Shown: positions 17,990-27,885 of the stretch, in pieces
Numbering within the stretch: the stretch's first letter is position 1
Layout of the letters: the number at the start of each line of letters is the position of its first letter
Assembly (NCBI GenBank): GCA_050951465.1
Contig: JBMNJC010000015.1
Coordinates: 62,001 to 126,000 of the forward strand
Direction of reading: 5' to 3'
DNA length: 64,000 nucleotides
Source of the DNA: JAAZHD01 sp012510895
GTDB lineage: Bacteria > Bacillota > Clostridia > Caldicoprobacterales > DTU083
The notes under the pieces: generated by a model
Database searches by the model: none
What the model was told of the DNA's origin: nothing
The model's input: the letters and a program-made list of their open reading frames with translations, nothing else
Translations under genes and position numbers: made by a program

Positions 17990-18739
17990 TTACCAGCTAC
18001 AACTCAGAATCTTCGCCTTGACCTCTTCACTCACTTCCGCATGCTTGATCAGGAAGTAGGTGCTTCTGAAGGTATACAGGGGGTAAAGTGATCCATATAC
18101 AATCTTCTCTGCAGGAAACACAGCTGTCAGGTTTTCGATGGAGAAGAGGGTATCCTTAAGGCCTGAGGTATCGAATTTTACGTAGGAATGATCTTTAATC
18201 TCATCCTCCAGCTGTTTAAGCTCACTGACAAATGCGGTAAGCAAAATTATTTTATTATCCGGAAAAGATTTTAGGAAGCCCTTTACTTCATCCATAGCTA
18301 TGGTTCCGGGGGTAATTATGTAATTAAGCCTTGGGTCCTCCATGCGAAGGGGAAGGAAGAGGGGAAGGTCATTCTCCTTAAGAATCCGGCATAACTCAGC
18401 CAGATCTTTATCGTCCAGAGAATACCCATGATAACCGGGGTATATCCGGACGCCTTTTATTCCGAACCTTTCAATTCCTTCTTTAATGTCTTCCTCAAAT
18501 TCCAGAAGCTTTGGATTAATTGTCAGTACATGGTGATAGCCGTCTGCATCCTTTAATATTTCATGAAGCTCCTCATCCCCTTCAAAGGGATCGTTATAAA
18601 AAATGCTGTTAAGGGATGCAACATATCCGCCGTCGATGTTGTTTGCCCGGTGAACATTCTGTATGTCCTCCAGGGTGTTTTTGTGTAGCTTTCGGAAAGG
18701 CCAGTGTCCGACCAAACAATTGAGATCTACAGCTTTCAT
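17990..18739 (-). CDS. Amidohydrolase-2-like protein lacking the usual metal-binding residues
   Basis: The 249-residue protein follows the TIM-barrel layout of PF04909 amidohydrolases. The N-terminal motif, normally DxHxH, reads DLNCLVGHWPF here. The late GTD/GSD motif that carries the catalytic Asp reads YGSLYP. It therefore probably cannot bind metal as its relatives do. It overlaps the upstream, apparently intact amidohydrolase by 4 bases (stop and start in ATGA), which suggests coupled expression and possibly a heteromeric complex. It may be a pseudoenzyme subunit or a hydrolase using other residues. The function is unknown. Confidence 0.75.
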   Translation of the reverse strand: MKAVDLNCLVGHWPFRKLHKNTLEDIQNVHRANNIDGGYVASLNSIFYNDPFEGDEELHEILKDADGYHHVLTINPKLLEFEEDIKEGIERFGIKGVRIYPGYHGYSLDDKDLAELCRILKENDLPLFLPLRMEDPRLNYIITPGTIAMDEVKGFLKSFPDNKIILLTAFVSELKQLEDEIKDHSYVKFDTSGLKDTLFSIENLTAVFPAEKIVYGSLYPLYTFRSTYFLIKHAEVSEEVKAKILSCSW

Positions 18740-19515
18740 AGGATTCTCTCCCTTCTGTCCAATAAGCGCAGGGCATTTTTGTAATATATCTTTTCTTTTT
18801 CTTCCTCTGTCAGATCACCGTCTTCCACCTGCCCCAGATTATTATAGAAAGATGCTCCGGGCATGTCTGTTCCAAAGACAATTCGATCGGCGCCTATAAG
18901 CTTTTTTGTATAATCTATATCGTCCCGCCTGAACAGGGAGCCGGAAAAATCTACCCAGACATTGGGACAGTTCCGGATGGGCTTTATGCCGTAATAGGCA
19001 TTCCCGCCCAGGTGGGCAATAATAAGCTTTGCTTCCGGATAGCGCCTGGCCAGATTGGCAACATTAGGTGCCAGGGATTCGTGTTCCAATTGTCCCACGG
19101 CTTTGTGGAAGGCGTGTATTAAAATAGGGATATTGTACAGAATGCATTGTTCCACCAGGGGGAATACCCTTTCATCATCGCAGAAGGTGGCCACCCAAAG
19201 CTTCATGCCTTCCATATTCTGTTCTTCTATACCTTTCTTAAGAACATCCATGGCGTTTGAGTGGGCTGGGTTTACATAACAAAAGCCTCCGATAAGCTTG
19301 GGTTCTTCCTTGATAAACTTAGCAACTTCCCAGTTCAGCCCGGCTATTTCCTCTTCATCCGGATAATGGGAATAGAGGCCGGACACATATATTCTGTCAA
19401 TTTTATATTTTTCTCCCGCCTTTATCAAATCCTTCTTGCTGGATTCAATGGTTTCAGAAGAGCAGGGCGGGGACCCCGGAGGGCCCCATATATGAGTATG
19501 TATATCGATGAGCAT
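18736..19515 (-). CDS. Amidohydrolase (PF04909 type)
   Basis: This is a metal-dependent TIM-barrel hydrolase or decarboxylase of 259 residues. The HxH motif is at residues 6-8 (IDIHTHIWG), IIAHLGG supplies the mid-barrel His, and VFGTDMPG supplies the late catalytic Asp. Family members hydrolyse lactones or cyclic amides, or decarboxylate aromatic acids; the substrate is unknown. AAGGAG precedes ATG 19515. It lies between the Gfo/Idh/MocA gene (gap of 32 bases) and the degenerate paralogue, forming a three-gene minus-strand operon. A lactonase step after sugar oxidation by the neighbouring oxidoreductase is an attractive but unproven idea. Confidence 0.85.
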   Translation of the reverse strand: MLIDIHTHIWGPPGSPPCSSETIESSKKDLIKAGEKYKIDRIYVSGLYSHYPDEEEIAGLNWEVAKFIKEEPKLIGGFCYVNPAHSNAMDVLKKGIEEQNMEGMKLWVATFCDDERVFPLVEQCILYNIPILIHAFHKAVGQLEHESLAPNVANLARRYPEAKLIIAHLGGNAYYGIKPIRNCPNVWVDFSGSLFRRDDIDYTKKLIGADRIVFGTDMPGASFYNNLGQVEDGDLTEEEKEKIYYKNALRLLDRRERIL

Positions 19516-19547
19516 CGAATTTCTCCTTCCGTTAATGAAAAAAGCTC

Positions 19548-20561
19548 TTAAATAGCACTGGCCAGCAAAAGTTCCACCATTTCCATGGTTTTTGCCGCAT
19601 CCTCAATGCTGCATAAGGGCTTTCGATTGTTCTTTATGGCTTCTATAAAATCAATATCTTCCTGCAGATACCCGTAGTAGGCAAAAAAGCTCTTGTTATT
19701 GGCCAGTTCAATACCGTCTATGTATTCTTCCTTGGGGCCGCTTACGCCGGCAGCCGCCAGGGAGTAAATCGGTTTACCGCTGGAATGCAGTATTCTGGCA
19801 TCGCACTGGGAGCCTCCGAACCCGAGATTAATAAAGGCACTTGCCTTGGGTCCGTGGATTGCGAAGTTATGGAATCTGCCGCCGCACTGGTAGTTGGCCC
19901 TCAGCGTTCCGATAACTCCGTTTTCAAACTGAATAATACTGGACCAGGCATTATCGACTGGGCTGTTGAATCTACCTACAATGGTGGAAGCCTTCACTGG
20001 TTCTGACTGGGCAAAATAGCGCACCAGATCCGTTGCATGAACTATGTCACAGACAAAAGCACTTGCATAATGCCAGGAGGAGGCAATATTTGAGTTTTTA
20101 TAGAAAACCCCGTCTACCTGTGTTATGGGAGTAAGTTCTTTCATTTTCTCAAAAACAAATTGAACCAGGGGGACATGTCTGCGGTTCATTGCAACAGCAC
20201 ACATCTTTCCGGTTTCTTCTGCTTTACGAACAAGGGAATTGGCCTGATATGAGGTGATACCGGCGGGTTTTTCCATTATTACATGGAGCCCGGCACTTAA
20301 GCAGTCATTTGCCGCTCTGTAGAGCCTGTCAGGTTCTACAAGTACAAATACCCCATCCAGTTCTTCTTTTTCAAACATCTCATACATGGATGTGTAAACA
20401 GATGGGATTCCAAATTTCTCGGCCGCTTTTTTTGCCTTTTCTTCGTGAAGATCACATATTGCCGCTACATTGGCATCCTCAATCTGGGCCAGGCTGGGCA
20501 AATGTACATTATTTGCAATTCCGCCTGCGCCGATAACAGCTACGTTCACTTTTTTCTTCAA
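19548..20561 (-). CDS. Gfo/Idh/MocA-family NAD(P)-dependent oxidoreductase
   Basis: The 337-residue protein has an N-terminal Rossmann domain (VIGAGGIANNVHLPSL, about residues 8-23). The EKP motif with the catalytic Lys (HVIMEKPAG) is near residue 98, and a C-terminal substrate-binding domain follows. Family members oxidise or reduce sugars, cyclitols and their derivatives. It starts with TTG after GGAAGGATG. It is divergent from a second family member 304 bases away and heads the operon with two amidohydrolases. The pairing of two different Gfo/Idh/MocA enzymes suggests an oxidation-reduction sequence such as keto-sugar epimerisation, which remains inference. Confidence 0.88.
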   Translation of the reverse strand: MKKKVNVAVIGAGGIANNVHLPSLAQIEDANVAAICDLHEEKAKKAAEKFGIPSVYTSMYEMFEKEELDGVFVLVEPDRLYRAANDCLSAGLHVIMEKPAGITSYQANSLVRKAEETGKMCAVAMNRRHVPLVQFVFEKMKELTPITQVDGVFYKNSNIASSWHYASAFVCDIVHATDLVRYFAQSEPVKASTIVGRFNSPVDNAWSSIIQFENGVIGTLRANYQCGGRFHNFAIHGPKASAFINLGFGGSQCDARILHSSGKPIYSLAAAGVSGPKEEYIDGIELANNKSFFAYYGYLQEDIDFIEAIKNNRKPLCSIEDAAKTMEMVELLLASAI

Positions 20562-20864
20562 TTTACATCCTTCCTTCTTCGTTATTTTGTTGCTGATTTA
20601 TTTTATCATGGATTGAAAGCTAAATGTAGCTTATCATTTTATATCCGGCCGGTAAATTGTATTTATTTGCAGGAATAATTTTCGTCAAATTTATGCAAAG
20701 CGCGAATTCATCAGCTTTTAACATGGTAGATTATTTTACTTAAAACCGAATATGCAAATATTAAGCATTTAAAAATGAATATAGTTTTGATATTTTGCTG
20801 TTTAGGAATCTTTAATTTTCAATAATTTTTTCTTCTTCAGCCGGGAGGAAGGGATGGCAGAAAT
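20562..20864. other. Divergent intergenic region (303 bases)
   Basis: This AT-rich region separates the divergent oxidoreductase genes and should hold the promoters of both arms. I see a short inverted repeat (AGCTA-AATG-TAGCT, near 20618-20631) and a CCGGCCGG palindrome near 20647. I could not place a convincing -35/-10 pair or a clean catabolite-response element. A GGAGGAAGGG site (20844-20853) serves the plus-strand gene. Confidence 0.4.
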
Positions 20865-21839
20865 ATGAAATTCAGGATATGCGTAATTGGTTGCGGAGCC
20901 ATGTCCACTTCTGTTCATGGCCCCTCATTTAAAAAATACGCAAGCACCTATCCGGACACAGAGCTTTCAGCCTGCTGTGACCTGGTTCGGGAAAAAGCTG
21001 AGGTTTACAAAGAAAAATTTGGTTTTAAGAAGGCATATACCAGCTATGATGAAATGCTTGAAAAGGAAAAACCTCATGCTGTATGCCTGATTACCAACGT
21101 GATACATACTAAAGATCTGGCCGTGGATATCATGAGAAAGGGTTTTCCTGTGCTTATGGAAAAACCTCCAGGCATCAATCCATCAGAATGTGAAGAGATT
21201 ATCTGTGTATCAGAGGAAACAGGAGTTCCTGCAAGGGCAGCCTTTAACCGTCGCTATCAGCCTCTGGTCAAGGAGCTTAAGTCCCTTCTCAAAGAAGAAA
21301 AACAGCCTGTATACAATGTATATTACAATATGCTGCGCAGCGGCAGATACGATGAGGATTTTTCCACTACTGCCATTCATGCAATAGATACGGTAAGGTT
21401 TTTACTGGATTCAGATTATGAATCGGTCAGCATCAGGTATCAGCATCTGCCGCAGCACGGAGAAACGGTAGCCAATATATACCTGGACGGAAAAATGAAG
21501 TCTGGAACTTTGGTCAGGCTGGAGTTTGTTGTTGACGGCGGAGCCCTGATTGAAAGGAGCATTATCAACTGCAGCAACAGCACCTTCCTATTAAATACTC
21601 CTGTGGGTACAGACGCACCCGGCCGGCTGACCCATATGCGAAAGGGCAGGGTATTGCTGGATAAAGAAGGTGATATTAATGAAGAATTCTATATCACCGG
21701 TGGTTTTTACAATGAAAATGCAGAGTTTTTTGATCTGGTGAAAAGAAACAGTCCCGAAATCGGTGATGTGAAAACCGGTCTGCAATCAGTGATAATCGCA
21801 GACTGCATTCGAAACAGGATAGAAAAATACGTATTCTGA
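20865..21839 (+). CDS. Gfo/Idh/MocA-family oxidoreductase (second copy)
   Basis: The 324-residue protein has the Rossmann motif VIGCGAMSTSVHGPSF at residues 6-21 and the EKP motif VLMEKPPG near residue 100. It carries the C-terminal alpha/beta domain of the family. It differs strongly from the divergent copy and is not a recent duplicate. It is the first gene of the plus-strand arm, directly upstream of the ABC importer. The ribosome binding site is GGAGGAAGGG, about 11 bases before ATG. The substrate is unknown, probably a sugar or cyclitol derivative delivered by the importer. Confidence 0.86.
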   Translation: MKFRICVIGCGAMSTSVHGPSFKKYASTYPDTELSACCDLVREKAEVYKEKFGFKKAYTSYDEMLEKEKPHAVCLITNVIHTKDLAVDIMRKGFPVLMEKPPGINPSECEEIICVSEETGVPARAAFNRRYQPLVKELKSLLKEEKQPVYNVYYNMLRSGRYDEDFSTTAIHAIDTVRFLLDSDYESVSIRYQHLPQHGETVANIYLDGKMKSGTLVRLEFVVDGGALIERSIINCSNSTFLLNTPVGTDAPGRLTHMRKGRVLLDKEGDINEEFYITGGFYNENAEFFDLVKRNSPEIGDVKTGLQSVIIADCIRNRIEKYVF

Positions 21840-21862
21840 ATATAGGGGAAGTGTGTGTTCAA

Positions 21863-22805
21863 TTGATTACTGAGGTTCAGCCAAAAAATCCAGAAGAATT
21901 CCGGGAGCAAATTCAGGCGCATAATAAAAGATTATGAATTATACCTGTTTTTACTGCCTGCAGTAGTTTGGTATATCATTTTTATGTACGGTCCCTTGTA
22001 CGGCCTGCAGATTGCGTTTAAAAACTTTAACGGCGCCTTGGGCATCTGGGGCAGTAAATGGGTTGGCTTCCGGCATTTCAAGAATTTCTACAACTCATAT
22101 TTGTTTTGGACTTTAATAAAAAATACTTTGGCATTATCAGTTTATTCTCTGCTGGCCGGTTTTCCTGTTCCAATTTTACTGGCCCTTATGCTGAATGAAG
22201 TTAAGAATGCAAAGTATAAGAAGTTTGTACAAACGGTAACCTATGCTCCTCACTTTATTTCCATGGTTGTTCTTGTGGGAATTATTAATATTTCATTTTC
22301 ACCCAGCTACGGATTTATAAGTCTGGGGCTGCAAGCACTGGGTTTTGAGAAACAAAACTATCTGGTAAGTCCGAGTGCATTCAGGCATATATACGTCTGG
22401 TCGGGCATCTGGCAGAATGCCGGCTGGAACTCAATCATATACCTGGCCGCCTTGTCTTCGGTGGACCCGACTATACATGAAGCGGCAGTTATAGACGGAG
22501 CATCCAGGATTCAGCGTGTATGGCACATTAATGTGAAGTCAATTGTACCGACCATGGTCATCCTGCTTATACTTAACACCGGCTCAATTATGAATGTAGG
22601 GTTTGAGAAGGTATTTCTGATGCAGAATGATTTAAACTCCACTACATCAGATGTTATTTCCACTTATATTTACCGCCGTGGTCTTATTAACGCGGACTAT
22701 AGTTTCTCAACAGCAGTAGGTCTGCTGAATAATGTGGTAAATTTCATAATTCTGGTAACTGTTAATGCGATATCCCGTAAATTGGGCGAGATCAGCTTAT
22801 TCTGA
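21863..22805 (+). CDS. LplB-type ABC transporter permease, apparent frameshift near the 5' end
   Basis: This is the first inner-membrane permease of an oligosaccharide-type importer (CUT1, LplB/YtcP subfamily). Five or six membrane helices are present, with the EAA loop EAAVIDGASRIQRVWHI. The longest open frame from an ATG begins only at 21984, in the middle of the first helix. The missing start is found upstream: TTG 21863 begins MITEVQPK, and the frame joins the permease frame if the A6 run at 21883-21888 is read as A5. No in-frame ATG, GTG or TTG exists upstream of 21984 otherwise. So this is a one-base insertion, real or from sequencing. The remaining sequence is intact. Confidence 0.82.
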
Positions 22806-22825
22806 GGAAATACTGGGAGGCACTT

Positions 22826-23725
22826 ATGTTTGTTATAAAAGAAAGCTTTGGCGACAAAATTTTTAATGTAATCAATCTCATCATTCTGACTCTGGTTCTG
22901 ATAGCAGTTCTGGTTCCCCTAATCCACATCGGATCCGCTTCAGTCAGTGATCCCGATCTGGTCAGCACAGGGAAGGTATTCATCATTCCGAAAGGTCTGA
23001 ATATAGAAGGCTATAAAAAGGTATTTCAAAGCAAAGACATCATGGTAGGCTATCGGAACACCATTTTCTATACTGTGGTCGGCACCCTGGCTAATCTTGC
23101 AGTCACCCTGCCGGCAGCCTACGCGTTAAGCAAAAAAAGACTGATAGGACGTAATGCTATTATGTTCTTTATGGCATTTACCATGTATTTCAGCGGCGGA
23201 ATGATACCCACATATCTGCTGATAAGGGTTCTGAAACTGCTTAATACATATGCGGTGCTGATAGTGTCCGGACTTGTCAGTACATATAATCTGATTATCT
23301 GTCGTACCTTTTTTGCAAGCATTCCGCCTGATTTGGAGGAGGCGGCAATGATAGACGGCTGCTCCACCACCAGAACTTTTCTTACCATTGTGCTCCCCTT
23401 GTCCAAAGCACTTATGGGAGTTATGGTTCTCTATTATGGGGTAGGACACTGGAACTCATATTTTAACGCCTTGATTTATCTGACTGACCGGACAAAGATT
23501 CCACTGCAGCTGGTACTTCGTGAGATCCTTGTTGAACAGCATATTGCCAGTTCACTGCTGGAATTGGACGGTATGGCGGAAGATATGCAGGCCATGCAGA
23601 TGAAAATGGCCAACCTTATCAAGTATTCCGTAATAGTGGTATCTTCCCTGCCGGTATTAATCGTGTATCCCTTTTTACAAAAGTATTTTGACAAGGGAGT
23701 TATGCTGGGTTCCCTTAAAGGTTAA
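22826..23725 (+). CDS. LplC/YtcP-type ABC transporter permease
   Basis: This is the second permease of the importer, 299 residues. Six membrane helices are predicted and the EAA motif is EEAAMIDGCSTTRTFLTIVLPLSKAL. The C-terminus VMLGSLKG is the conserved ending of this subfamily. Unlike the genes on either side it is intact. It starts 20 bases after the first permease with GGGAGG before the ATG. The ATPase subunit is not encoded here; in this subfamily a shared MsmX-like ATPase encoded elsewhere is common. Confidence 0.92.
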   Translation: MFVIKESFGDKIFNVINLIILTLVLIAVLVPLIHIGSASVSDPDLVSTGKVFIIPKGLNIEGYKKVFQSKDIMVGYRNTIFYTVVGTLANLAVTLPAAYALSKKRLIGRNAIMFFMAFTMYFSGGMIPTYLLIRVLKLLNTYAVLIVSGLVSTYNLIICRTFFASIPPDLEEAAMIDGCSTTRTFLTIVLPLSKALMGVMVLYYGVGHWNSYFNALIYLTDRTKIPLQLVLREILVEQHIASSLLELDGMAEDMQAMQMKMANLIKYSVIVVSSLPVLIVYPFLQKYFDKGVMLGSLKG

Positions 23726-23798
23726 GGCGGCTTTAATTACGGCAATTGCGACATTATGTCGTTAGCAAATATATTTAATCCAAAAAGGAGAATACAAG

Positions 23799-25477
23799 GT
23801 GAAAAAGAGAATACTGGCCATTCTGCTGGCCCTGGTGCTGTTCGTTTCTATTCTAAGCGGATGCGGGGCACAGAAGATCCGGCTGACAATGGCGACACAG
23901 GGGGCAAAGCCACAAACGACCCTGTAAAGACCACCGAGGAGCCTGTGTCAAATAATTTTAACGAAACAGGTTATCCAATTGTTAATGAGAAGATCACTTT
24001 TACAGTGATGCATCCTCAGAACCCGACAAACGGCCCTATGGAAGACATGATTTACTTCCAGAAGCTGGAGGAAGCTTCAAATATAGGGGTAGTTTGGGAA
24101 CCGGTGCCTGCCAGCGACTGGGATACAAAGCCCAGTCTTACGCTTGCCGGTGGAGACCTTCCGGATATCGTAATGGGTGCCGTCTCCAACAGCACTGTTT
24201 ATGAATACGGTATCATAGGAGATTATATCGTAGAAATTTCTGAAGGCATTGATAAATATATGCCTAACTTAAAACACTGGCTCAATGAATATCCGGACGT
24301 ATATGACTCAATCACACAAATTGACGGTTCTATTTATTTTGCTCCCTATATTTATGATACCGCTCAGGCTGCATCGGATACAGTTTATCTGCGCATGGAC
24401 TTCCTCAGGAAAGCAGGCATTGATAAGGTACCAACCACTGTTGATGAGTTTTATGATATGCTGACAGCATTCAAGGAAGCAAACTTTGCAGAAGACTTCG
24501 CTCCAATGCTTCCTTACAGAGCAGCCAATCTTACAACCGGTGCAGTAGCTGCCTGGCTGTATCCGGCGTTTGGCGAATCCTATGATATTATCTGGGGACT
24601 CGGCAGCGAAGGCAAAGTTGAATACACCATGATCAATGATCAGTATAAGCTCTATATCGAGTTTATCTCCAAATTATATGCAGAAGGTTTGATTGAGCCT
24701 GAAATATTCACCATGGACGATCAGACCAACATTGCCAAGATGAGAGAAAATAAGGGCGCTGTTCTGACCTATGCAACACAGCTGAACCCTGAAAACTTCG
24801 AAAGCGGAGAATATGAAGTAGAGATAATTCCGCCATTGGTATCCGGGCATACCTCAACACAGAAGATTCGTTCCATGCCTCATTACGGCGGCAGTGCAGC
24901 CTTTATAACAAAGGAATGCGAACATGTGGAAGCTGCTCTTAGATGGTTCGATATGGGATATTCAGTTGAAGACATCCTTCCCGGCTTGAATCATCTGTCC
25001 GGCTGGCTGGGAATCCGAGGATATAACTGGGATTTCACAGACGAAACCAAACAATCAGTTAACTACTTTATTCCTGAAGATTTAAAGGAAGAAGCAGGAA
25101 ACAAGACTGAAGCAGAATTCAGAGTATACAGGATAGCTCCTTCCATGGGCCCGCGTGCTGCAGTACTCTGGTTCATTCCTGAGTCCGGCGGAACAAAGAT
25201 GAAATCAGAGCAATCCATTATGAATCTGTTCCCATATATGAAAGAAAGCTTTCCTGCAAGCGCATTGAAATTTACCGAGGAAGAAAACGATGTAATCAGT
25301 AACCGTTTCACAGATATTGAGACTTACGTAAATCAGAAGCTGGCCAAGTTTATCGTTGGTGATGAACCGATGAGCAACTGGGACAATTATGTAGCGGAAG
25401 TTAAAAGAATGGGAATCGATGAAGTAATTGAAGTATATCAAGCTTCTTATGACAGGCTGCTGGAAAGCAGAAATTAG
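23799..25477 (+). CDS. Extracellular solute-binding lipoprotein (LplA type), apparent frameshift after the lipobox
   Basis: This is the substrate-binding protein of the importer. GTG 23799, 8 bases after AAGGAG, encodes a textbook lipoprotein signal (MKKRILAILLALVLF, lipobox LSGC). That frame then stops at 23925-23927. The mature protein continues in another frame from just after the Cys codon. Reading the G4 run at 23865-23868 as G5 joins the two. The mature part (~535 residues) has an acidic/Thr-rich linker, then a long periplasmic-binding fold of the LplA/YtcQ type that binds complex sugars. The frame upstream to 23756 is open by chance and is not the true start. Confidence 0.85.
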
Positions 25478-25514
25478 TCCCAATTGACTGAAATACAGAT
25501 ATTAAATATAATGC

Positions 25515-25556
25515 GAATAAGGATGAGTGGTATATTTATACCGGTCATCCTTATTC
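25515..25556 (+). terminator. Long two-part hairpin between lipoprotein and regulator genes
   Basis: A perfect 12-bp outer stem (25515-25526 with 25545-25556) encloses a 6-bp inner stem (GGTATA / TATACC). Only a weak T-rich tail follows. It may partly terminate transcription or stabilise the upstream mRNA, as often seen behind binding-protein genes. Confidence 0.6.
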
Positions 25557-25596
25557 TTACTGATATCTGACTAAATTGGGGGTCGTGTTTCAAACG

Positions 25597-27815
25597 ATGA
25601 AACTTAAAGACTATGTTCTAAAGTACGGCTATCTTTTAAGGCTTACGCTTATAGTAGGTGCATGTCTGATTATTCCTGTCCTGGCTTTGAATTTTTCGGT
25701 TGTCAGAAGTTCCTATAAAAAATGGAAACCAATAATCAGATAAACTATCTGGACAACACTCAGTATTTTGCCGGGTATTTTGAGGAAAACATGACAATGC
25801 TGGCCAATCATGCACTTAAAATGAGTCTTGACCGCAAACTTTATCGCGAGTATGTAGAGAGCTCTGTTTGGAATACGATCGAGGCAGCAACTATTACTCT
25901 GAAGGATTACACTGCCGCAGTGCCTATGGTGGAAACCATAGGGATCTTTTTCAAAGGTTCTGATTATATACTTACAACCAACTATAAATACAGTCTTGGG
26001 CGTTTTATCCATTATCATTCCGGAGACAACGAGCAGGTGGCAGAAAACATGAAAGGTTTTCTTACCGGGGATCACAAAAAAAGAACAGTACTTTTTTCAA
26101 CCTATGATGCATTTGATAAGGAGAATGCCAAGCTGTTTGTGGGCGTACCTGTTTCCATGAGCGATATCGATGATACCCTGATTTTTTATATATTGAACTT
26201 TGACGCATTGCAGACTTCGCTTATGAGAACCCTGGGCTATGAAAGCTACGGTTTATCGGTGTTTAAATCCAAAGACACCCTGCTGTATACAAACGGAAAA
26301 GTAGATGCTGAGATCTATCGGAGCCAGGAATTAACGGATTTTTTATTAGACGATGAAAACTATCTGATGGAGTATGCAGACAGCCATACCACATATACCC
26401 TGTTTAAATATTACGACCCAAGGCAGGACAGAACTTTTTTATCCCTTGTTCCGCAGGCGGAAGTGGAGGGGGACCTGGAAACATTTTATGAAACAATTAA
26501 GTTAACGATTATGTTCATTATGACAGGTTTGCTGCTTCTTTTAGTTATGTCAGTTTATTTCAGCTATAAACCCATATACGACTTAAGCAGAAAAATAGGG
26601 AGAATAGGCGAAACTGAAGATGATGCAAAAGGCTTTAAAAACAGGGATGCCAATGAAATTGATTTGATTGAACTGGCTTTTGACAGGCTGGGCAGCGTAA
26701 ATGCGCAGATGCAGGAAACAATTTCGGAACAGCGTGTACAACTTATGGACCTGCTCCTCAGTAAGCTATTGGCGGGGGAAAGTGTGGATGATATTGATAT
26801 TAAATGGCTGTCCAGATTCTTGAAAGAGGACAGGTATTGTGCCTTGACTGTTCACGGCCTGGTGCTTGACAATGTGAAAAGAGAACTGTTAATTGACGAT
26901 ATTTATGAAAAGTACAGATCCCGTGTCGCCTTAATTGATATGCCCTATGAAAAACATTCAGTCTTTATACTGGCCTTAAGCCAGCATACAGATCGGGATT
27001 CCTTGATACAGGATATAGAGCAGCATCTGAAATCAATTGTAACAGGAGAAATAAAGATTGGCATTGGGAACCTGGTAAACAATATTAAGGAGATCAGGAC
27101 TTCTTATCTGAACTCCTTATCCGTGCTGGAAACAGACGGGAAAGTGGAGTATTATGACGATTTGTTAAAGAATCTGTCCAGCATAGAAAAATACCCGGCA
27201 CAGGAAGTATTGTCCTTTCTTAACAATATGAAAAGCGGCAATAAAGAAGGTGCCCTGGAAGATCTGAAGAAAATAGAAGACCATATTTCAGAAAATGTTC
27301 TGTCTATTTTAGTTGAACGGTATATATCCTATATAATACTGGATTCGTATATAAAGACTGTAAATAAAATGAACATACCTGATGATCGGGAAAACATAAA
27401 CAGCATACTGGAATTCAATCGGTTTTCTGAGCTAAGAGAAATTCTGATTCCCAGAATCAACAAAGTTTGTGACTGGGCAGCAAGGGTAAAGGAGAAGGAA
27501 AAGAATAAGTTAAATGAAAGCATCATCAGCTATGTTGACAAACACTTTACAGATTACAACTTAAGCCTGCTTCAGATGGCAGATCATTTCAACTTATCCA
27601 TATACGCCCTGAGCCGCTTATTTAAGGAAATTGTGGGGGTCGGTTTCAAGGAATATGTTACCGGCAAGCGGATTGAATTGGCAAAGCATCTGTTAATCAC
27701 TACAGAGAAAAAGGTAGGAGATATCGCTGTAGAAGTGGGTTTTGGCAGTTCATCCAATTTTATCAGGGCCTTCAAGGCGAATTGCGGAGTTTCACCGGCT
27801 AAATATAAAGCATGA
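25597..27815 (+). CDS. Membrane-anchored AraC-family regulator (YesS-like), apparent frameshift near the 5' end
   Basis: This is a one-component transmembrane regulator. ATG 25597 (or GTG 25585) encodes a cytoplasmic tip and a first membrane helix (LTLIVGACLIIPVLALN) but stops at 25741-25743. The rest continues in another frame from about 25722. Reading the A6 run at 25717-25722 as A7 joins them (SYKKMETNNQ). The extracellular sensor (~250 residues) is followed by a second helix (LLLLLVMSVYFSY), a cytoplasmic linker region and a C-terminal double HTH AraC domain (DYNLSLLQMADHFNLS and VGDIAVEVGFGSSSNFIRAFK). It resembles B. subtilis YesS, which controls a saccharide cluster, and is the likely local regulator. 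Confidence 0.85.
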
Positions 27816-27885
27816 TACATGGTTCGTATAAGCCTGTTATCATCAAGCTTATTATAAAAAAAGTAAGAAGGAGTAAGTGATTATA

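Noticed and set aside
21863..25743. Programmed ribosomal frameshifting in the importer genes
   Set aside because: The three sites differ in base, direction and context, and no stimulatory structure is obvious; simple homopolymer indels explain them better.
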